Of a stretch of DNA of 33,577 nt, positions 1-8,900 are shown piece by piece. The notes below the pieces were generated by a model. It worked only from the letters and a program-made list of their open reading frames with translations, did not search any database and had not been told where the DNA came from. A program made the position numbers and the translations under genes. The number at the start of each line of letters is the position of its first letter. Position 1 is the first letter of the stretch. Source of the DNA: Nitrospirota bacterium (GTDB lineage Bacteria > Nitrospirota > Leptospirillia > Leptospirillales > Leptospirillaceae); NCBI GenBank assembly GCA_023481175.1, contig JAMCWM010000017.1:1-33577 (forward strand), written 5' to 3'.

Positions 1-166
1 TGATGTGCCCGAAGTTCAGGTACGGTGTTCCCGAAAGAACATCCGGGTAGGACAGTTTCAGCGAGGTCACGAACCCGAGGGTCGTCCCCATCGCCAGCCA
101 GAAGACGGAGGAGATGATCGCCGTCTTCGCTGCGGTTCCGTTTGGAATTTCCTTGTTGGAAGCCAT
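1..166 (-). CDS. Heme-copper (cbb3-like) oxidase subunit I, N-terminal fragment
   Basis: The first 55 codons of a gene that runs off the left edge. It starts at ATG (164-166) behind a strong AAGGAGGG ribosome binding site (about 169-177). The protein opens with a short polar stretch, then a membrane segment at about residues 15-37 (AIISSVFWLAMG...), then LSYPDVLSGTPYLNFGHI. The pattern of a first helix followed by PYLNFGHI resembles the helix I to helix II region of cbb3/NOR-type heme-copper oxidase catalytic subunits, where a (T/N)(Y/F)GRLRPxH motif follows. The heme-ligating histidines lie outside the window, so the exact class (cbb3 oxidase or NO reductase) cannot be fixed. It would be an integral membrane terminal oxidase subunit. 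It has its own promoter and is separated from the mla operon by a terminator. Confidence 0.6.
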   Translation of the reverse strand, partial: MASNKEIPNGTAAKTAIISSVFWLAMGTTLGFVTSLKLSYPDVLSGTPYLNFGHI

Positions 167-250
167 ACCCCCTCCTTAAATTGGCACCGATAGATGAAAC
201 GCTGACTTGCAACAACCCGTCCCGGACCGCTGCATTTCAGCCCACGGATC

Positions 251-279
251 AGTATACAAAACGACTTTTCAATTGGCAA
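251..279 (-). promoter_or_regulatory. Sigma70-type promoter for the oxidase gene
   Basis: On the minus strand, TTGCCA (274-279) and TATACT (251-256) are separated by exactly 17 bp. The predicted start is near 244, giving a leader of about 78 nt before the oxidase ATG at 166. The surrounding 170-350 region is unusually AT-rich for this window. Confidence 0.55.
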
Positions 280-349
280 GCAAAGGGCCAAACTTTTTTC
301 ATGCTCATAACACATCTTCATATATTGATATTGTGATATTGCTTTTTCG

Positions 350-374
350 AAAAAAAGAATCTTCCCGAAAATTC
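350..374 (-). terminator. Rho-independent terminator of the mla/metallophosphoesterase operon
   Basis: Read on the minus strand, GAATTTT and AAGATTC (357-374) form a 7-bp stem with one G-U pair and a four-base loop. Seven T follow immediately (350-356). It starts 4 bp after the stop codon of the metallophosphoesterase gene. Confidence 0.75.
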
Positions 375-377
375 CTT

Positions 378-1613
378 TCATGGCGGGGAGGCCGATCCGG
401 GACCGGGGGAGGGAGAAGGGAAAGAGACTCCGGGGGCGGCCGAGAGGGTGAGGAGGGTCATCTCCGGAGCCATCCCGAGGCGCACCGGAATGCCATAGTA
501 ACCCAACCCCGTGCTGACATGAAGGAGGTGGCCCCGAAGCGCAGGGGAATCGCCTTCGAAAAGTCCCGCATCGTAGCGGAAGAAGATCCGGGCCAGATTC
601 CAGAACGGCCGGCGTCCCCCGATCTGACCTCCGTGGGTATGGCCGGAGAGGGTGAGATCCGCACGGGTCTTGAGCTCACCCTCCCAGAGGGTCGGCTGGT
701 GGACAAGGGCCAGAACGAATTCTCGGGCCCTGACATCCCGAAGACCTCGGGCCAGGTCCGGACCGCATCCTTGACACACCCCTTCCCCGGCCGGGTCGTC
801 GATCCCGACCACCCGGATCCGCCCTTCCCCTTTTTGAATGAGCCGGCTTTCGTTCTGAAGAACGGGAACCCCATGGGACTTCATGAAGGCCGGAGCGCCT
901 TCACCCAGCGTCCAGTATTCATGGTTTCCCAGGACGGCAAAGGTCCCCAGGCGCCCTTTGAGTGACCCGAAGATCCTTTCGAAAATCCGGGCTTCGTCAG
1001 GGCGGTAGTCGATCATATCCCCCGTGTAGACCAGAATGTCGGGAGAGAGGCTTCGGGCAGTCTCGCATATTCTCTTGAGGGAGGCTTCCCCCTGCCATGC
1101 GCCGACGTGGAGGTCGCTCAGGTGAAGGATGGTCGTTCCCGACAGGTCGGGAGAAAGGCAGGGAAAGAAGAGGGTTTTCCGGATGACCCGGGGGGGCCGG
1201 ACCCGTTCGAACAGGGCCATTCCGAAGAGGGCCAGGAGAAGCAGACCCCCCGTCGTCTCGGCGGAGGTCCAGCGGACGGCTCCCCTGATGACCGATCCGG
1301 GAAACAAAAAGTTGTGAACGGCAATGATCCCCTCGGAGAGGAGAAGCCCGGTCAGAAAGACGCCGGCGAAAAAATAGAAAAGGAAAAACAGGACATTGAG
1401 AGAGCGGCGTCTCGGGAGAAAGCCCCGGAAGGACAAGACAAGATAGAGCGGAAGAAGAGTCGCCAGAAGAAAGGTCCCTGCCAGAAGCCCCGGAAGCGGA
1501 GGAGAAAGGAAGGAAGGCGAGTGGTCCCGGATGATCCCGGCCAGAAAGAGGCAGAAAATTTCATAGAGGATCAGGGAAGACCAGAAGATTCTGAGAAACC
1601 GCTGCCGGATCAA
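378..1613 (-). CDS. Membrane-anchored metallophosphoesterase (YkuE/YaeI type)
   Basis: A 411-residue calcineurin-like phosphoesterase. The N-terminal 140 residues are hydrophobic with about four membrane segments. The catalytic domain carries the family metal-binding blocks in order: SDLHVG (166-171), TGDMID (197-202), GNHEYW (229-234) and GHTHGG (324-329), so all dinuclear-metal ligands appear present. Family members hydrolyse phosphoesters at the membrane face; YaeI/LpxG-like relatives act on lipid A precursors, but nothing here fixes the substrate. The start is TTG at 1611-1613, overlapping the mlaD stop (TTGA), with GAGG about 10 nt upstream. This points to translational coupling. It is the last gene of the nfo-mlaEFD operon and is followed by a clear terminator, so a role in envelope lipid metabolism is a reasonable inference. 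Confidence 0.85.
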   Translation of the reverse strand: MIRQRFLRIFWSSLILYEIFCLFLAGIIRDHSPSFLSPPLPGLLAGTFLLATLLPLYLVLSFRGFLPRRRSLNVLFFLFYFFAGVFLTGLLLSEGIIAVHNFLFPGSVIRGAVRWTSAETTGGLLLLALFGMALFERVRPPRVIRKTLFFPCLSPDLSGTTILHLSDLHVGAWQGEASLKRICETARSLSPDILVYTGDMIDYRPDEARIFERIFGSLKGRLGTFAVLGNHEYWTLGEGAPAFMKSHGVPVLQNESRLIQKGEGRIRVVGIDDPAGEGVCQGCGPDLARGLRDVRAREFVLALVHQPTLWEGELKTRADLTLSGHTHGGQIGGRRPFWNLARIFFRYDAGLFEGDSPALRGHLLHVSTGLGYYGIPVRLGMAPEMTLLTLSAAPGVSFPSPSPGPGSASPP

Positions 1614-2581
1614 AAGATATGGACCTCGACGGTGAAGTACTTTTTCGGATTCTTCTTCATGTCGTCCAAAAGACCGTTGACCCTGTCCAGGACTCCGTTG
1701 ACCCGTCCCGCCATTTTCGGGTCATAGAGAATCGATCCGGCCGTTCCCTGCCCGCTCTGGATCTGCGCGAGGATTGCGTCGAGGCGGGAGAGGCTGTCCT
1801 TGAAAGAAGCGGCCGTTCCCGGATCGTTCAGGAGGTTGCCGGCCAGCCCCGGCCCTCGAGAGGCGGTCTTTACGAACTGATCGAGATCGCGCAGAGATCG
1901 GTCCAGATTGTCGTAGAGAGCGGAGGACCCGATCAGTTTCGAGACCGTTCCGGGACCGTGGTCGATCCTTTCGGCCAGGACCGAGAGGTCGGTCGCCGCC
2001 CGATTCACACTTTTATAGAGAGTCGGGTCCCCCAGAAGCCGCCCGACGGTCCCTTGGCCACTCTGGGCCTGCCGGGCGAGCTGCGAAAGGGAGACCGAGA
2101 GGGATTTGAGGTTCGTGACGACATCCTGTCCGGACTTCATCACCGTGCCCAGGGAGCCCGACTCCACCCCGATGATGGGAAGGGAGGAATTGAGGGGTCC
2201 TTCCCGGGCATCTCCCGGAATGAGTTCAAGGTACTTGATCCCCATGAGTCCCTGCGTGTGGATCGAGGCGGTCGCTCCGGCCGAAAGATCCTCGAAGCGC
2301 TTTCGGGTGATGCGCATCGCCACACGAACATACCTCTTCCCCTGGAAACGGACGAAATGCACGGAGGAAACATAGCCGCTGTCGATCCCGAGAAGGCGGA
2401 CCGGGGCCCCCTGGGTCAGTCCCTGGACATTCCGGAAGAGGGCGACGATCTCCACCTGCCGGGAAAAGATGTTGATGATCTTTCCATAGGCGATGATGAC
2501 CAGGGCCCCGACCAGGAAGCTTGCGCCCACGATCAGGCCGACACGCATTTCGGAGAGGGGAAGATTGCTGCTGCGTTTCAT
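1610..2581 (-). CDS. mlaD: MlaD-like MCE-domain substrate-binding protein
   Basis: A 323-residue protein with one N-terminal membrane anchor (about residues 13-33, VGLIVGASFLVGALVIIAYG) followed by an MCE domain (about 40-115, including GLTQGAPVRLLGIDSGYV). The long C-terminal tail (about 140-320) has repeated helical segments containing GQGTVGRLLGDP, GPGTVSKLIGSS, GPGLAGNLLNDP and GQGTAGSILYDP. Such repeats are typical of longer MCE proteins and probably form the periplasmic helical part. MlaD is the periplasmic lipid-binding subunit of the MlaFEDB phospholipid transporter. The start is ATG, 13 bp after the mlaF stop. The stop overlaps the next start by 4 bp. Confidence 0.9.
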   Translation of the reverse strand: MKRSSNLPLSEMRVGLIVGASFLVGALVIIAYGKIINIFSRQVEIVALFRNVQGLTQGAPVRLLGIDSGYVSSVHFVRFQGKRYVRVAMRITRKRFEDLSAGATASIHTQGLMGIKYLELIPGDAREGPLNSSLPIIGVESGSLGTVMKSGQDVVTNLKSLSVSLSQLARQAQSGQGTVGRLLGDPTLYKSVNRAATDLSVLAERIDHGPGTVSKLIGSSALYDNLDRSLRDLDQFVKTASRGPGLAGNLLNDPGTAASFKDSLSRLDAILAQIQSGQGTAGSILYDPKMAGRVNGVLDRVNGLLDDMKKNPKKYFTVEVHIF

Positions 2582-2594
2582 GAGGGGCCCCTTT

Positions 2595-3323
2595 TCATGA
2601 ATCGAGGGAGAGAAAGGTTCGGATAAAGGAATCGTCGGAGTGTTCGATCTCCTGACGGGTTCCTGTGGCGATCACCCGGGCATCCTTGATAAAGGTAAAA
2701 AGATCTCCGACCCGATAGGCATCCGTCAGGTCATGGGTCACGACGATATTGGTGCTTCTGAACTCCCGCTGGACCCGACGCATCAGGTCGCAGATCGATT
2801 TTGACGTAAAGGGGTCGAGTCCCGTCGTCGGCTCGTCGTAGAGCATGAAGGCCGGATCCTCGGCGGCCATGGCCCGGGCGATCGCCACCCGGCGCCGCAT
2901 TCCTCCCGAAAGGTCGGAGGGCTTCTGGTCGATCGAAGACTCGAGCCCCACGAATCGAAGAAGGGTCCGCACCCGCTCTTCGACCTTGTCGTCGGAAAGG
3001 GTGGTGTGCTCCCAGAGCCAGAAGGCCACATTTTCCCCCACCGTCAGGGAGTCGAAGAGGGCTCCCTCCTGGAACACCATCCCCATTCTCTGGCGGAATC
3101 GGAGAAGTTCGTCTTCGGTCAGCTTTCCGACCTCCAGATCATTGGCCAGAACGCGGCCGGAGACGGGATGAAGGGTCCCGAGGACGCATTTCAGGATCGT
3201 GGTCTTGCCCGATCCGCTCTCTCCCAGAATGACCATGGTCTTCCCGGTCGGAATCTCAAGATCGATCCTGTCGAGCACAAGCTTGTCTTCGTAGGCGACC
3301 GTCACCTTCTCGAGGCGGATCAC
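2595..3323 (-). CDS. mlaF: MlaF-like ABC transporter ATPase
   Basis: A 242-residue ATPase with Walker A GESGSGKTT, a Q-loop in the FQEGALFDSLTV segment, signature LSGGMRRRVAIARA, Walker B FMLYDEPTTGLD and a switch histidine in VVTHDL. It is the cytoplasmic motor of an MCE lipid transporter. The reading frame is open further upstream, but the sensible start is GTG at 3321-3323. That start overlaps the mlaE stop as GTGA and begins VIRLEKVTVAYEDK, the usual ABC N-terminus. The 48 upstream residues are an antisense-like extension inside mlaE. The size agrees with MlaF. It is translationally coupled to mlaE. Confidence 0.92.
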   Translation of the reverse strand: MIRLEKVTVAYEDKLVLDRIDLEIPTGKTMVILGESGSGKTTILKCVLGTLHPVSGRVLANDLEVGKLTEDELLRFRQRMGMVFQEGALFDSLTVGENVAFWLWEHTTLSDDKVEERVRTLLRFVGLESSIDQKPSDLSGGMRRRVAIARAMAAEDPAFMLYDEPTTGLDPFTSKSICDLMRRVQREFRSTNIVVTHDLTDAYRVGDLFTFIKDARVIATGTRQEIEHSDDSFIRTFLSLDS

Positions 3324-4102
3324 AGCTTCCACCCCCAGACATCGATCAGGAACTTGCTGATCAGGAAGTTCGCAATCAGGATCCAGATGGCGGCCGAGAC
3401 CACCGCCTTTGTGGTGGCGCGGCCGACCCCCTGGGCTCCCCCCGTCGTGCGAAGCCCGTAAAAACAACCGACGGCGACAAGAATGAAACCGAAGACGAAG
3501 GGTTTGAGCATCCCGTTCACCAGGTTCGGAAGGGTCAGGGCCGACCGGACCCCCGACCAGTAGAGGGGGCCGGGAACATGGGCTCCCAGCTTGGCCACCA
3601 TCAAGCCGGCCAGAACTCCCAGAAGATCCCCGACCACCGAAAGGGCGGGAAGCATGACCATACCCGCCAGGATCTTGGGGGCGATCAGCCTGTCGACCGG
3701 GTCGACGCCCATGACCAGAAGGGCCTCGATCTGCTGGGTGGTGGCCATCATGCCAAGTTCCGAGGTGATCCCGGCCGTCACCCGGGCCGACATCACCAAA
3801 GACGCTAGGACCGGGCCCATGTCCCGGATGATGGAGGTGGCGACGACCCTTCCCAGAAGATTCGAGGCTCCATAGGGAGCCATGACCACGCTGAACTGGA
3901 GGGCCATGTCGAGACCCGCGAAAAGATTCGCGAGAAAGACGATCGGAATCGACCCGACCCCCAGACGGTCCATTTCGAGGAGGCTCTCCCTCAGACGGAA
4001 ATGGAAGAAAAGGTAGCGGAAGGATTTCACGATCATCATCGTGAAGTCCTGAACCGAGAACAAAAGTCCTGCCAGAAACCAGAAGGACTTCCTAACCGGC
4101 AT
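3320..4102 (-). CDS. mlaE: MlaE-like ABC transporter permease
   Basis: About 260 residues of the MlaE/YrbE permease family, with five to six membrane segments. The conserved core is recognisable: an amphipathic N-terminus, then GVGSIPIVFLANLFAGLDMA, then RDMGPVLASLVMSARVTAGITSELGMM with the family E-L-G signature, and QIEALLVMGVDPVDRLIAPK. It forms the inner-membrane channel with MlaF and MlaD for phospholipid movement across the envelope. Start: ATG at 4100-4102; a GTG one codon upstream (4105) is an alternative, and no strong ribosome binding site separates the two. The gene start lies inside the 3' end of nfo (overlap about 11 bp). mlaB and mlaC are not in this cluster. Confidence 0.9.
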   Translation of the reverse strand: MPVRKSFWFLAGLLFSVQDFTMMIVKSFRYLFFHFRLRESLLEMDRLGVGSIPIVFLANLFAGLDMALQFSVVMAPYGASNLLGRVVATSIIRDMGPVLASLVMSARVTAGITSELGMMATTQQIEALLVMGVDPVDRLIAPKILAGMVMLPALSVVGDLLGVLAGLMVAKLGAHVPGPLYWSGVRSALTLPNLVNGMLKPFVFGFILVAVGCFYGLRTTGGAQGVGRATTKAVVSAAIWILIANFLISKFLIDVWGWKL

Positions 4103-5012
4103 CACGCAGGAGTTCCGGAAGGGGGAGGCCGGCGAAGGAGTGAAGACTTCGGAGATTCAGGCGGTCGAGTGTTTCCCCCTCCCCTTTCGGCGTCTCGAGG
4201 ATCAGGGGGACTCCCGTCGAGATCGCCATTCTGACGATCCGGGAAAGAGCCGGAGTTCCGATGTGTCCTTCTCCCAGTCCGGCATGGCGGTCGCGTCCGG
4301 AGCCAAGTCCGAACAGGGCGTCGTTCAAATGCCAGAGGGAGAGTTGTCCGGAGAGCGTTCCCGCGAGGAAGTCCTCCACGACACGCTCGAGTCCCTCCCG
4401 GGTGGAGAGGTCGAAGCCGGCGGCAAACAGATGGCAGGAATCGAGACAGAGTCCCAGGTGGTCGGGACGGTCGATGGCTTTGATGATCATGGCCATCTCC
4501 TCCGGCCGTGATCCCAGCATGGATCCCGCACCGGCCGTGTTTTCTAGAAGAAGCGGTGTCCGGAGTCCGGGGAGGCTGTCCAGGACTTCCCTCAAGATTC
4601 CGGCCGCCCGAGCGATGGCAGAAGAGCGGTTCCCGCCCCGGGCGGAGCCAGGATGGAGGACAAGGCCTTCGGCCCCGAGAAGATCCGCGGTCTGAAGCTC
4701 CTTCCGGAGAGTGATCCGGGACTTCTCGGCCACGGCCGGGTCATCGGACGCGATATTGATCAGGTAGCTGGCGTGGATGAAAACGCGGGAGACAGAGGAG
4801 GCCTCCCGTTCGCGATGATACAAAGCGAGCGTCTCGTCGGGAGGAAGATCGAATTCCCAGCTCCGGGAAGAGTGGGAAAAGATCTGGACGGCGTTGACGC
4901 CGAGCGCCTCCCCCCGCCCGAAGATCCGTTCGAGACCTCCCGCCGCCGAGACGTGAAGGCCGAACCGGAAAGGATCCTTTCCGGTTCGGCCGATTTTGGA
5001 ATCAGGATTCAA
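4092..5012 (-). CDS. nfo: Endonuclease IV (AP endonuclease)
   Basis: A 306-residue zinc-dependent TIM-barrel AP endonuclease of base-excision repair. Family blocks seen in order: GLHVSAAGG near the N-terminus, VQIFSHSSRSW, HASYLINIAS, LVLHPGSA, LLLENTAGAGSMLG, LGLCLDSCHLFAAGFDL, LWHLNDALFGLGSGRDRHAGLG cut over two motifs, GEGHIG and LILETPKGEG. The His, Asp and Glu metal ligands are all present. The only plausible start is TTG at 5010-5012: no other start codon lies between it and GLHVSAAGG, and GAGG lies about 7 nt upstream. It is the first gene of the mla operon and begins 7 bp after the preceding Spy-like gene, so it may also be read from that promoter. Pairing a DNA-repair gene with lipid transport is probably incidental co-transcription. 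Confidence 0.94.
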   Translation of the reverse strand: MNPDSKIGRTGKDPFRFGLHVSAAGGLERIFGRGEALGVNAVQIFSHSSRSWEFDLPPDETLALYHREREASSVSRVFIHASYLINIASDDPAVAEKSRITLRKELQTADLLGAEGLVLHPGSARGGNRSSAIARAAGILREVLDSLPGLRTPLLLENTAGAGSMLGSRPEEMAMIIKAIDRPDHLGLCLDSCHLFAAGFDLSTREGLERVVEDFLAGTLSGQLSLWHLNDALFGLGSGRDRHAGLGEGHIGTPALSRIVRMAISTGVPLILETPKGEGETLDRLNLRSLHSFAGLPLPELLRDAG

Positions 5013-5019
5013 GCAGGCC

Positions 5020-5514
5020 TCACATGCCCGGGTGAGGCGCCATCGGATGCGGCATCGTCATCCCGTGATGCATCATCATCATCTGTCGCCACAGCTTCTT
5101 GGCGGTCGCGAACTGGTCCGCGGTCAGGACCCGATGGGCCCCGGAGATCATGGTCAGATAGGCGTGCATGATCGTCCGTTTGTGTTTCAGGATGGCATCC
5201 ATGTTGGAGCTTGCCTTGTTCACATCGATGCGGTGGTGCATCATGAGCGCCATCGTCTCCATGTGAAGGACGTGAATGCGGGCCTTCTCCATGATCATCG
5301 TCTTCATGAAGTCCATTTTGAGAGAGGAGAGTTTTTTCACTTGATCCGGCGTCAACCCCAGCCGGTCCTGGTTCATCAGGTAGAAGGCGATCGGGCCGCC
5401 GTGATGGACCATTCCATGATGATACATGTTGGCCCGGGCCGTCCCGGGAGAGAGGAGCCCGAAGGAGAGAAGCAAAGCCAGTGCCAGAGTCCAAAAAGCC
5501 AATCCCTTTTTCAT
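5020..5514 (-). CDS. Spy/CpxP-like Met/His-rich periplasmic protein
   Basis: A 164-residue exported protein. The start ATG at 5512-5514 has a perfect AAGGAGGT site; a longer open frame upstream lacks support. The signal peptide is about residues 1-29 (MKKGLAFWTLALALLLSFG..., predicted cleavage after TARA). The mature part is helical and holds two LTxxQ-type repeats, LGLTPDQVKKLSSLK and LTADQFATAKKLW, the hallmark of the Spy/CpxP/ZraP family. These are periplasmic chaperones or metal-responsive sensors. Methionine and histidine are very enriched; the last 20 residues contain 8 Met and 4 His, suggesting soft-metal (copper/silver) or zinc binding. It lies downstream of an RND metal-efflux operon on the same strand, which supports a metal-stress role. 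Its exact function is unknown. Confidence 0.7.
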   Translation of the reverse strand: MKKGLAFWTLALALLLSFGLLSPGTARANMYHHGMVHHGGPIAFYLMNQDRLGLTPDQVKKLSSLKMDFMKTMIMEKARIHVLHMETMALMMHHRIDVNKASSNMDAILKHKRTIMHAYLTMISGAHRVLTADQFATAKKLWRQMMMMHHGMTMPHPMAPHPGM

Positions 5515-5592
5515 GGTGACCTCCTTTTTGAAACGAGCGGAACCGGATCTTCCCGAGATCGCGTGATCCGGGGAAATCCCGGTCATCCTTTC

Positions 5593-5622
5593 ATTCTACC
5601 CGGAGTCTCTCCTGTTTGGGAA
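5593..5622 (-). promoter_or_regulatory. Possible sigma70 promoter of the Spy-like gene
   Basis: On the minus strand, TTCCCA (5617-5622) and TAGAAT (5593-5598) are spaced 18 bp, about 80 bp before the start codon. The -35 match is weak. Confidence 0.3.
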
Positions 5623-5975
5623 GGACCCTCGGACGGTCAGATCGGCCGGCAATCCGGGGAAGGGAGGCCTGTCCGAGAGGTCAGGAATCAGGGGAAATCC
5701 CGAACCCGGCGATCTTCGTCAAGCCCGGACCCGTGAAAGGGCACGAGAAGGGGCGAAGACGGAGCTTCCGGGAGCGCTTTCCCCGATTCCCGCACCAATC
5801 ATGGGCGGGCCATGGGTCGGGGTGGGCAGGAAGACCGAATATCGAGGCTGAACACGGAACGAGCCGGCTCCCGGGAGATTCTCCGGCTTCAGGCGGTCGA
5901 CCGGGAAAGGCGGAAAGCCTCCCCTCCGCCAATCATGGCGGGAAGAGAGTCGGCGATCCGGATCCCTGAGGCTTG
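5623..5975 (-). other. Gene-free gap between the RND pump and the Spy-like gene
   Basis: GC-rich DNA with open frames on both strands but no recognisable protein, no ribosome binding sites and no clear terminator. On the plus strand the 10-mer CCAATCATGG occurs twice (near 5795 and 5930). The second copy is within a small CGCCA/TGGCG hairpin about 40 bp after the pump stop codon. Confidence 0.4.
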
Positions 5976-8900
5976 TCAGGACCCTCCGGGCCGGAACTCC
6001 GGTTCGTGACGGGCGATATTCGGGGGAGAGGGAGGACGGTCCCGGAAGACCAGAATATAGACGGCCGGAAGGACCAGCAGGGTCATGGCGGTCGAGCTGA
6101 TCAGCCCCCCGACCACCACCGCCGCCAAAGGCCTCTGGATATTGGCGCCCGTTCCCGACGACAGAAGAAGAGGAAGAATGCCGATGGCTCCCACCAGAGC
6201 GGTCATCAACACCGGCCGGATCCGCCGGAGGGCGGCCGACCGGATCGCCTCCCGGGGCAATTGCCCCTTGTTCCCCTCCTCCATGGCGAATGAAAGAAGA
6301 AGAACCCCGTTCTGGATCGCCACCCCGAACAGGGCAATGAATCCCACCGAGGCGGGAATGCTCAGATATTCCCCGAAGGACTTGAGGGCCACCACCCCGC
6401 CCACCAGGGAAAAGGGAATGTTGAGCAGGATGAGGAGCGTGTAGGAAAGAGATCCGAAGTTCCACATCAACAGAAGGAAGATCACCAGGAGGACCACCGG
6501 CACCAGAAGCCCGAGGCGGGCCATGGTCAGGTTGGTGTTCTCGAATTCGCCACCGACCGTCAGGTGGAGCCCCAGGGGCGGGGGAAGCCGGGTGTGGACC
6601 AGACGTTCCACATCCGCCACGACATGGCTCGTGGCCCGGTCGCCGATATTGAACTGGACCATGATCAGGCGGCTGCCCCCTTCATGGTAGATCCGGAAAG
6701 GTCCTGTCTCCTGCGAAAAACGGGCGAGCTGGCCCAGGGGAACGGAGTTCCCCCGGGGCGTGGTCAGAAGGATCGTCTTCATCCGGGCGACCGAATCCCG
6801 GATCCCTCGGGGGAATCGGACATGGAGGTGGATCCGGCGGACCCCTTTCAGGATCGTCGTCGTGAGCCCCTCCGGACCGATCCCCATCCGGATGACCCGA
6901 AGCACGTCCGAAACGTTGAGCCCATATTGGCTGATCGCCTGGCGGTCGATCCGGATATCGATGTAGGGCTGGCCGGTGATCCTCTGGACGGTCACGTCCC
7001 GGGTCCCGCGGACATGGCGGATGAGGGAGGCCAGCCGATCGGAATAGGAGGTCAGCTGGGCGATATCGTCCGAAAAAACCTTGGCCGCGACCTGGGCCTT
7101 TGCCCCCGAGACCATCTCGTCGATCCGTTCCTCGATGGGCTGGCTGAAATCGAAGGAGACGGAGGGGAGGGTCGCGTTGAGGCGCCGGCTCATCTCGTCC
7201 ACCAAGCGTCTCTTGCTCATTCCCTTCGGCCAGAATTTCCGCTCTTTCAGAAGGACATAGATTTCCATATGGCTTGTGACGTCGGTGTCGGTCCCCGACT
7301 GGGCACGGCCGATCCGGGACTGGGTGAGGAGAACCTCAGGATAGCTCCGAAGGATCCGGTCGATCACCCGGCTGGCCTCCGTCGTTTCCGACAGAGACGC
7401 GGACGGCCAGAGGTCGGCGATGATCAGCATCGATCCCTCGTCCAGGACGGGAATGAATTCCGTTCCTGTCCGGGATAGAAGAACGGCGGCGAGCGTGATG
7501 GCCGCCACTCCCGACAGAAGAACGCCTGTCCTGTGGGCCAGGATCCAGTCCAGAACGGGAGTGTAAACCCTTTCGAGCCAGAGGGTCAGACGTTCGCCGT
7601 GGGAAGACGGTCCCCTCGAGGGATCAAGGGACATCATGGAGGGGACGAAGGTCAGGGCAACCACCAGGGAAAGCAGGAGGGCCACGATGATCGAGGTGGC
7701 CATCGGGGCGAACATCTTTCCGGGCATCCCGGGAAGAAGGAGAATCGGAACGAAGACGACGACGATGATCATGATGGCGAAGAAGACGGGCCTTACAATT
7801 TCTCCGGCCGCCAGGACGATGCGCTCCTGCCGGGAGAGTTCCGGCATGAGGAGGGAGAGGCGCTCGATGTTTTCGGCCATGACGATCGAGGCGTCCACCA
7901 TCATGCCGATGCCGATGACGATTCCGCCCAGACTCATGAGATCGGCCGTCAAATGGATCCCGCGCATCACGAGAAAGGTCAGGAGAATGGAGAGAGGAAG
8001 GCCCGCCGCCACGACAAAGGAGGCCCAGAACCGTCCCAGGAAGAGTCCCAGGACCAGAATCACCAGAATTCCTCCCTCGACCAGGGAATGGACCACCGTC
8101 CGGAAGGCATGCCGGATGAGGGGGCCTGCATTGTAGAAGGGAACGATCCGGATCCCGGGAGGAAGAAGGGTGCGATTGATTTCGGCGACCTTCTTTTCGA
8201 CCCGGGACAGGGTTTTCAGGGCATTTTCCCCCCGCAGCATGACGACCGTCCCCTTCACGACCTCCCGGTCGTCGAGGAGGGCATTGCCGCGCCGGACCTC
8301 CGGCCGGACCTCCACATCGGCCACATCCCGGACCAGGACCGGAACCCCCTTCCGTTCGGCCACCACCACCGATTCGATGTCCCGCCGTCCGGAAATTCGC
8401 CCCAGGCCCCGGATCAGGTAATACTCCCCTCCCCTGTCGAGATAGCCCCCGCCCACGTTTTCGTTGTTGCTGGCCAGGGCCCGGGTCACATCCTGGAGCG
8501 AGAGATGAAATCCGTCGAGGCGGTAAGGGTCGACAATCACATAGTAGGATTTGACATACCCCCCGTAGGAGAGGACAGAAGCCACTCCCCGTGTGGAGAG
8601 GATCGCCCTTTTCACCGTCCAGTCCTGGAGGGTCCGAAGCTTCATGAGGTCGTCGGATCCCGCCAGGGTATAGCGGAAGATGTTGCCGGTGGGGGTCGAG
8701 ACCGCCCCCATGACCGGTCGGGCTCCCGCCGGAAGAAGGCCCTGGAGGGTTCCCAGACGTTCGGCCACCATCGTCCTCGCCCGATAGACCTCGCTCCCCC
8801 CGTCGAAGACCACCGTCACGGCCGACAGGCCGAAGAGGGTTTTCGAACGGACCTTCCGGACACCCGGAAGTCCGTTCATCGCGGTCTCGATGGTGTAGGT

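Noticed and set aside
5472-5486. Minus-strand match to TGGCAC-N5-TTGC (sigma54)
   Set aside because: It lies inside the signal-peptide codons (Leu/Ala-rich) of the Spy-like gene, with no gene start downstream and no activator sites nearby.
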